This document shows, one piece after another, positions 13,095-16,099 of a stretch of 16,099 bases of DNA (the first letter of the stretch is position 1; each line of letters starts with the position of its first letter). The stretch comes from Desulfobacterales bacterium (GTDB taxonomy: Bacteria > Desulfobacterota > Desulfobacteria > Desulfobacterales > Desulfosalsimonadaceae), in assembly GCA_018334855.1 (NCBI GenBank), contig JAGXLE010000005.1, forward strand, positions 1 to 16,099. The letters are read 5' to 3'. A model generated the notes under the pieces. The model made no database searches. It was not told where the DNA came from and was given only the letters and a program-made list of their open reading frames with translations. A program made the position numbers and the translations under genes.

Positions 13095-14648
13095 TTAACG
13101 AAGATCCACCTTTCGGATTTTGCCGGAGCCGGTCTTGGGCAATTCATCAACAAACGAGATAGCCTTGGGCGTTTTAAATCCGGGCATACGCTTCCTGCAA
13201 AAGTCTATAAGCGTTTTTTCATCGGCGGAAGAGCCCGATTTCAGGCTGACCACCGCCTTGGGCACTTCCCCCCATTTGGGATCGGCCATGGCAATCACCG
13301 CGCATTCCAGAATATCCGGGTGGGTGTATAATACGTTTTCCACCTCTATTGAAGAAATGTTTTCCCCGCCGCTTATGATGATGTCCTTGGCCCGGTCCAC
13401 AATGAACACATAGCCCTCCTCGTCCACGGTGGCCAGATCGCCGGTATGAAAATAGCCGTTTCTGATGGCTTTTTCCGTTTCTTCGGGCAGCTTCCAGTAG
13501 CCCTTCATGACATTGTCGCCCCGGACAATGATTTCGCCTACAGTCTGATTATCCCAGGGAACCTGGTTTCCGTCTGCATCCACCACCCTTAGATCAACCC
13601 CCGCAACTTCCAGGCCGGTCCGGGTGATGTGATCCATTTGCTTTTCTTCCGGGGCGTCTTTTAAGGTATCCTTTAGATTGCCCACGGTGAGAAGCGGGGT
13701 GGTTTCGGTAAGCCCGTAGCCCGATACATAGCGGCAGCCCAGGACTTCGGTCATCTTTTTTGCATTGGCCGGCGACATCGGGGCGCCGCCCACCATGATC
13801 CATTCCAGGCAGGAAAGATCGTATTTGTCAATATCGGCAACATCGAGCAGGAAATTAATCATGGTCGGCACCATCATGGCCGCTGTTACCCTTTCATCGG
13901 CAATTGTCTGCAGAACCTGCCGGGGCTCGAACTGGCGCTGCATTACATGGCTTCCTCCCTGGAAAGTCACAGACCAGATAAAGAAGGCGTCTGCCAGGTG
14001 AAACAACGGGGCAATGTGATACCAGGTTGTGGCATCTTCTAATTGAAAGGAAATAATCGTGGTCAGGGCGTTTGTATAAATGTTTCTGTGGGTGAGCATA
14101 ACCCCCTTGGGCCGCCCGGTGGTTCCCGAAGTATAGTAGAGGTTTAACATGTCGTTTTCATCTGCCGGCTCATAAAAAAGCTGTTCATTGGAGGACTTTT
14201 TGATAAGATCCTCGTATGTGCCCGCAATCCAGTCAGCATCAGCAGGGCCGTCGGCGATATAGAAATAACGGACCGTGGGCACCTCATCCTTGATTTTTTC
14301 TATCACGGGCTTGAAATCAGCGTGAAAAATGAGCATCTCGGCTTCCGAGTCATTTAAGATATAGGAATAATCATCCGGGTAAAGGCGTATGTTAAGAGGA
14401 AGAAGCACGCGGGCGGCCTGGGCGAGGCCGAAATAAAGCTCCATGTAGCGGTAGGTGTTGTAATCAAGAAACGCCACCCGGGCTCCCTGCGAGATGTTTA
14501 AGTCATCGAGGGCGTGGACGACCTGATATACACGGTCCTGGACCTGCTCATAGCTGAGGCGGATATCGCCGTCGACCACGGCTGTTTTTTTCGGATACAG
14601 CTTCACCGCCCGGTCCAGAATGCGTTTTGGCGTCATCGGCACTTGCAT
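13095..14648 (-). CDS. AMP-forming acyl-CoA ligase (long-chain fatty acid-CoA ligase-like)
   Basis: A 517-residue adenylate-forming enzyme that activates a carboxylic acid with ATP and CoA. The ATP loop is YYTSGTTGRPKG (171-182), A5 is GYGLTETTP (310-318), and A7/A8 run from YFHTGDLATVDEEGY (399-413) through DRAKDIIISGGENIS (418-432). The A10 catalytic lysine is K510 in LPKTGSGKIRK. Length is normal and no part is missing. GGAGG lies 7 bases before the ATG. Sequence character is that of medium/long-chain or aryl-acid ligases; the chain length accepted cannot be read. The gene ends against the nested inverted repeat and is not in an operon here. The BKACE gene and the AbfD/HpaB-family enzyme nearby make a shared acyl-CoA pathway possible but unproven. 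Confidence 0.95.
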   Translation of the reverse strand: MQVPMTPKRILDRAVKLYPKKTAVVDGDIRLSYEQVQDRVYQVVHALDDLNISQGARVAFLDYNTYRYMELYFGLAQAARVLLPLNIRLYPDDYSYILNDSEAEMLIFHADFKPVIEKIKDEVPTVRYFYIADGPADADWIAGTYEDLIKKSSNEQLFYEPADENDMLNLYYTSGTTGRPKGVMLTHRNIYTNALTTIISFQLEDATTWYHIAPLFHLADAFFIWSVTFQGGSHVMQRQFEPRQVLQTIADERVTAAMMVPTMINFLLDVADIDKYDLSCLEWIMVGGAPMSPANAKKMTEVLGCRYVSGYGLTETTPLLTVGNLKDTLKDAPEEKQMDHITRTGLEVAGVDLRVVDADGNQVPWDNQTVGEIIVRGDNVMKGYWKLPEETEKAIRNGYFHTGDLATVDEEGYVFIVDRAKDIIISGGENISSIEVENVLYTHPDILECAVIAMADPKWGEVPKAVVSLKSGSSADEKTLIDFCRKRMPGFKTPKAISFVDELPKTGSGKIRKVDLR

Positions 14649-14728
14649 AATAACCTCCCCCCTTTTTCGGCTGCCGGCATGTCAAAAGCGGCTTTTATTA
14701 TATGAGGGCAATGAAGGCCTCGTCAAGA

Positions 14729-14749
14729 ATTGATGGTTTCGTAAAAAAG
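14729..14749 (-). repeat. short dispersed repeat, inverted copy
   Basis: On the - strand this reads CTTTTTTACGAAACCATCAA followed by T. It matches 15098-15118 (+) at 16 of 21 positions and faces it, so the two flank the solute-binding fragment as imperfect inverted repeats. Confidence 0.5.
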
Positions 14750-14769
14750 AATAATATGCCATATAAGAT

Positions 14770-15123
14770 TTGATTGATAGCAGAGTGTTTCCGGTTTGCT
14801 CGCTTCGGTTAAAACCTGATTTTACCATTGATTGTCCGGATTTGGTTTCCGGCAAATACGGAATTGAATTTACTTATCATCCGGGCACATGGGAAGAAAA
14901 ACTGCACAGGTTTAAAAATAATGAAGTCGATGTGATTACCGCCATCTCCCATACAGAAGAACGGGAAGTTTTTACAAGATACACCACCCCCTACGGGATC
15001 AGCAGAACGGGATCAGATAATAACGGTCTTGACTATAGAGTCCATAATGGTTTTAATATAATTGATGACTTCATAAAAAGTGCAATCCTAAAATCGGCTT
15101 TTTTACGAGACTTTCATCGTTAA
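14770..15123 (+). pseudogene. fragment of a bacterial extracellular solute-binding (SBP_bac_3) domain
   Basis: The frame opens at a TTG without a ribosome site and carries about 50 residues of a type-3 solute-binding fold: GKYGIEFTYHPGTWEEKLHR, then FKNNEVDVITAISHTEERE and FTRYTTPYG. This is the central strand-helix-strand region (normally GIxFxxVxGxWxExLxxLKxGEIDxLxxIxxTEER), as found in periplasmic amino-acid-binding proteins and in sensor kinases or cyclases with such input domains. No signal peptide, N-terminal lobe or second lobe remains, and the tail after ISRTGSDNNG is not recognisable. It is a dead fragment, flanked by inverted copies of a short repeat (14729-14749 and 15098-15118). 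Which parent gene it came from cannot be told. Confidence 0.7.
15098..15118 (+). repeat. short dispersed repeat, direct copy
   Basis: CTTTTTTACGAGACTTTCAT followed by C, similar to 10189-10207 (+) and inverted relative to 14729-14749. It lies 50 bases before the BKACE gene. Confidence 0.5.
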
Positions 15124-15168
15124 ACTGAAACGGACTCCCTGATAAGAGTCAGAGAAGAAGGAGGCAAC

Positions 15169-16041
15169 ATGGGCGCAAATAACAAGGTAGTTCTTACGGC
15201 AGCAATAACCGGCGTGCTTACCAGTCCAAAGAAATTCAATGTCCCGGTCACCCCAGAAGAGATGGCCGATGCCACGGAGCAGGCCTATAACCAGGGAGCA
15301 ACGATAGTACACACCCATTTCCGAGACCAGGAAGAGGGTATTATGCCCACCTGGGATCTGGATGTTGTAGGTGATATACTATCGGCAATAAAAGAAAGGG
15401 TTCCTGACATACTTATTTGTATGAGTACCGGAGTGATGGGCGATGATATATCCGGACCATTGGCATGTCTTGAAACTTTTAAACCGGAGATGGCGGCCTG
15501 TAATGCGGGCTCCCTGAATTATTTAAAAGTGAGAAAAGATGGAAACTGGGCCTGGTCCCCCCTGATGTTTGACAACCCGGTTGAAAAAATTAACCGTTTT
15601 CTCGAAGTCATGAATGAAAACAATGTGATTCCCGAATTTGAGTGTTTTGATACCGGAATAGTCAGAAGCGTAAAAATGTTTAAAGCCAATGGGATGTTTA
15701 AAGGAGATGCCCATGTATCCTTTGTGATGGGCGTTGACAGCGGCATGCCTGCAAATCCGGACCTTTTGCCGATATTGATTAAAGAACTTCCGGAAAATGC
15801 GACCTTTCAAACGATTGCAACCGGACCTGTCCGGGAGAATATATGGAGCGTACATCGGCGGAGTCTGGAGCTGGGCGGAAATGTCCGAACAGGCATGGAA
15901 GATACTTTTTATTTGCCAAACGGCGAGAAGGCAAGAAATAATGGCGAGCTTGTCGAGGCCCTGGCCAATATCGTTAAAGAAGTCGGAAAAGAGGTGGCGA
16001 CGCCGCAGGAAGCCCGCCGGATAATGGGTATTAATGCCTGA
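15169..16041 (+). CDS. BKACE family beta-keto acid cleavage enzyme (3-keto-5-aminohexanoate cleavage type)
   Basis: A 290-residue TIM-barrel enzyme of the former DUF849 family. Members condense a beta-keto acid with acetyl-CoA and release acetoacetate plus a new acyl-CoA; the founding member, Kce, acts on 3-keto-5-aminohexanoate in lysine fermentation. The start VVLTAAITGVLTSP is the first strand. VHTHFRD (47-53) supplies the two zinc histidines H48 and H50. The third ligand is E244 in VRTGMEDTFYLPNGE. Length is typical. The ribosome site AAGGAGG lies 5 bases before the ATG. Family members vary widely in substrate and this one has no Kamd/Kal-type lysine-pathway genes beside it, so the exact substrate is open. 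It is transcribed alone, with a terminator 29 bases after the stop. Confidence 0.93.
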   Translation: MGANNKVVLTAAITGVLTSPKKFNVPVTPEEMADATEQAYNQGATIVHTHFRDQEEGIMPTWDLDVVGDILSAIKERVPDILICMSTGVMGDDISGPLACLETFKPEMAACNAGSLNYLKVRKDGNWAWSPLMFDNPVEKINRFLEVMNENNVIPEFECFDTGIVRSVKMFKANGMFKGDAHVSFVMGVDSGMPANPDLLPILIKELPENATFQTIATGPVRENIWSVHRRSLELGGNVRTGMEDTFYLPNGEKARNNGELVEALANIVKEVGKEVATPQEARRIMGINA

Positions 16042-16069
16042 TTACGAGATTGTAATCTTTGCCTCCAAC

Positions 16070-16097
16070 GGGGCCAACAGCGTTTGGCCCCTTTATT
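16070..16097 (+). terminator. intrinsic terminator after the BKACE gene
   Basis: GGGGCCAA (16070-16077) and TTGGCCCC (16084-16091) form an 8-bp stem with a 6-base loop, followed by TTTATT at the window edge. Confidence 0.85.
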
Positions 16098-16099
16098 AA

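Noticed and set aside
12824..13153. 109-codon - strand open frame across the nested inverted repeat
   Set aside because: It is made of the palindrome and overlaps the end of the acyl-CoA ligase; no ribosome site and no domain.
1..16099. tRNA, rRNA, CRISPR arrays, riboswitches, IS transposases
   Set aside because: I read for these and saw no cloverleaf, repeat-spacer array, TPP-type aptamer or transposase motif.

Overview
The window looks like chromosome of an anaerobic, mid-GC bacterium, most likely a sulfate-reducing Desulfobacterota (Desulfobacterales type). This is inferred from the gene mix: flavodoxin and iron-sulfur flavoprotein genes, an AbfD/HpaB-type acyl-CoA enzyme, a BKACE enzyme, a standalone acyl-CoA ligase, and a chemoreceptor of the kind common in that group. 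No rRNA, tRNA or other taxonomic marker is present, and I see no phage, IS, CRISPR or plasmid functions.

Layout. Positions 1-1043 (-) hold most of an MFS transporter running off the left edge, with a probable frameshifted small membrane-protein gene behind it. A divergent region follows; its ald-proximal part (1410-1567) is a collapsed copy of the usp locus 3 kb away. Then come alanine dehydrogenase and a second MFS transporter as a pair (1634-4087, +). Positions 4192-4467 (-) carry a remnant of a hybrid histidine kinase. Positions 4530-6340 (+) form a stress/redox operon: promoter, universal stress protein, an unknown 81-aa protein, a flavodoxin-like protein, a truncated iron-sulfur flavoprotein and a strong terminator. 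Positions 6381-8508 (-) hold a 5'-truncated chemoreceptor and a PPOX-type flavin-binding protein gene with a disrupted 3' end. Two small + strand genes follow (a 103-aa unknown and a 117-aa coiled-coil/winged-helix protein), each ending at an excellent hairpin terminator. Next are the AbfD/HpaB-family enzyme (10233-11768, +), a convergent thiamine-binding protein (-), a divergent O-methyltransferase (+), a large nested inverted repeat (about 12902-13070), an acyl-CoA ligase (13095-14648, -), a fragment of a bacterial extracellular solute-binding domain, and a complete BKACE-family enzyme (15169-16041, +).

How it fits together. The intact genes are mostly small-molecule metabolism: alanine deamination plus a transporter, CoA activation of a carboxylic acid, a hydroxyacyl-CoA or aromatic-type flavoenzyme, and beta-keto acid cleavage. 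They sit as separate single-gene or two-gene units, so one shared pathway is only a possibility. Between them lie five or six broken genes. Three of these (hybrid kinase, chemoreceptor, solute-binding sensor domain) are signal-transduction parts, so the region has been losing sensory genes. The most notable feature is the 158-bp segment upstream of ald. It is fully accounted for by three collinear pieces of the promoter-usp-orf81 locus, and the retained promoter piece now sits where it could drive ald.
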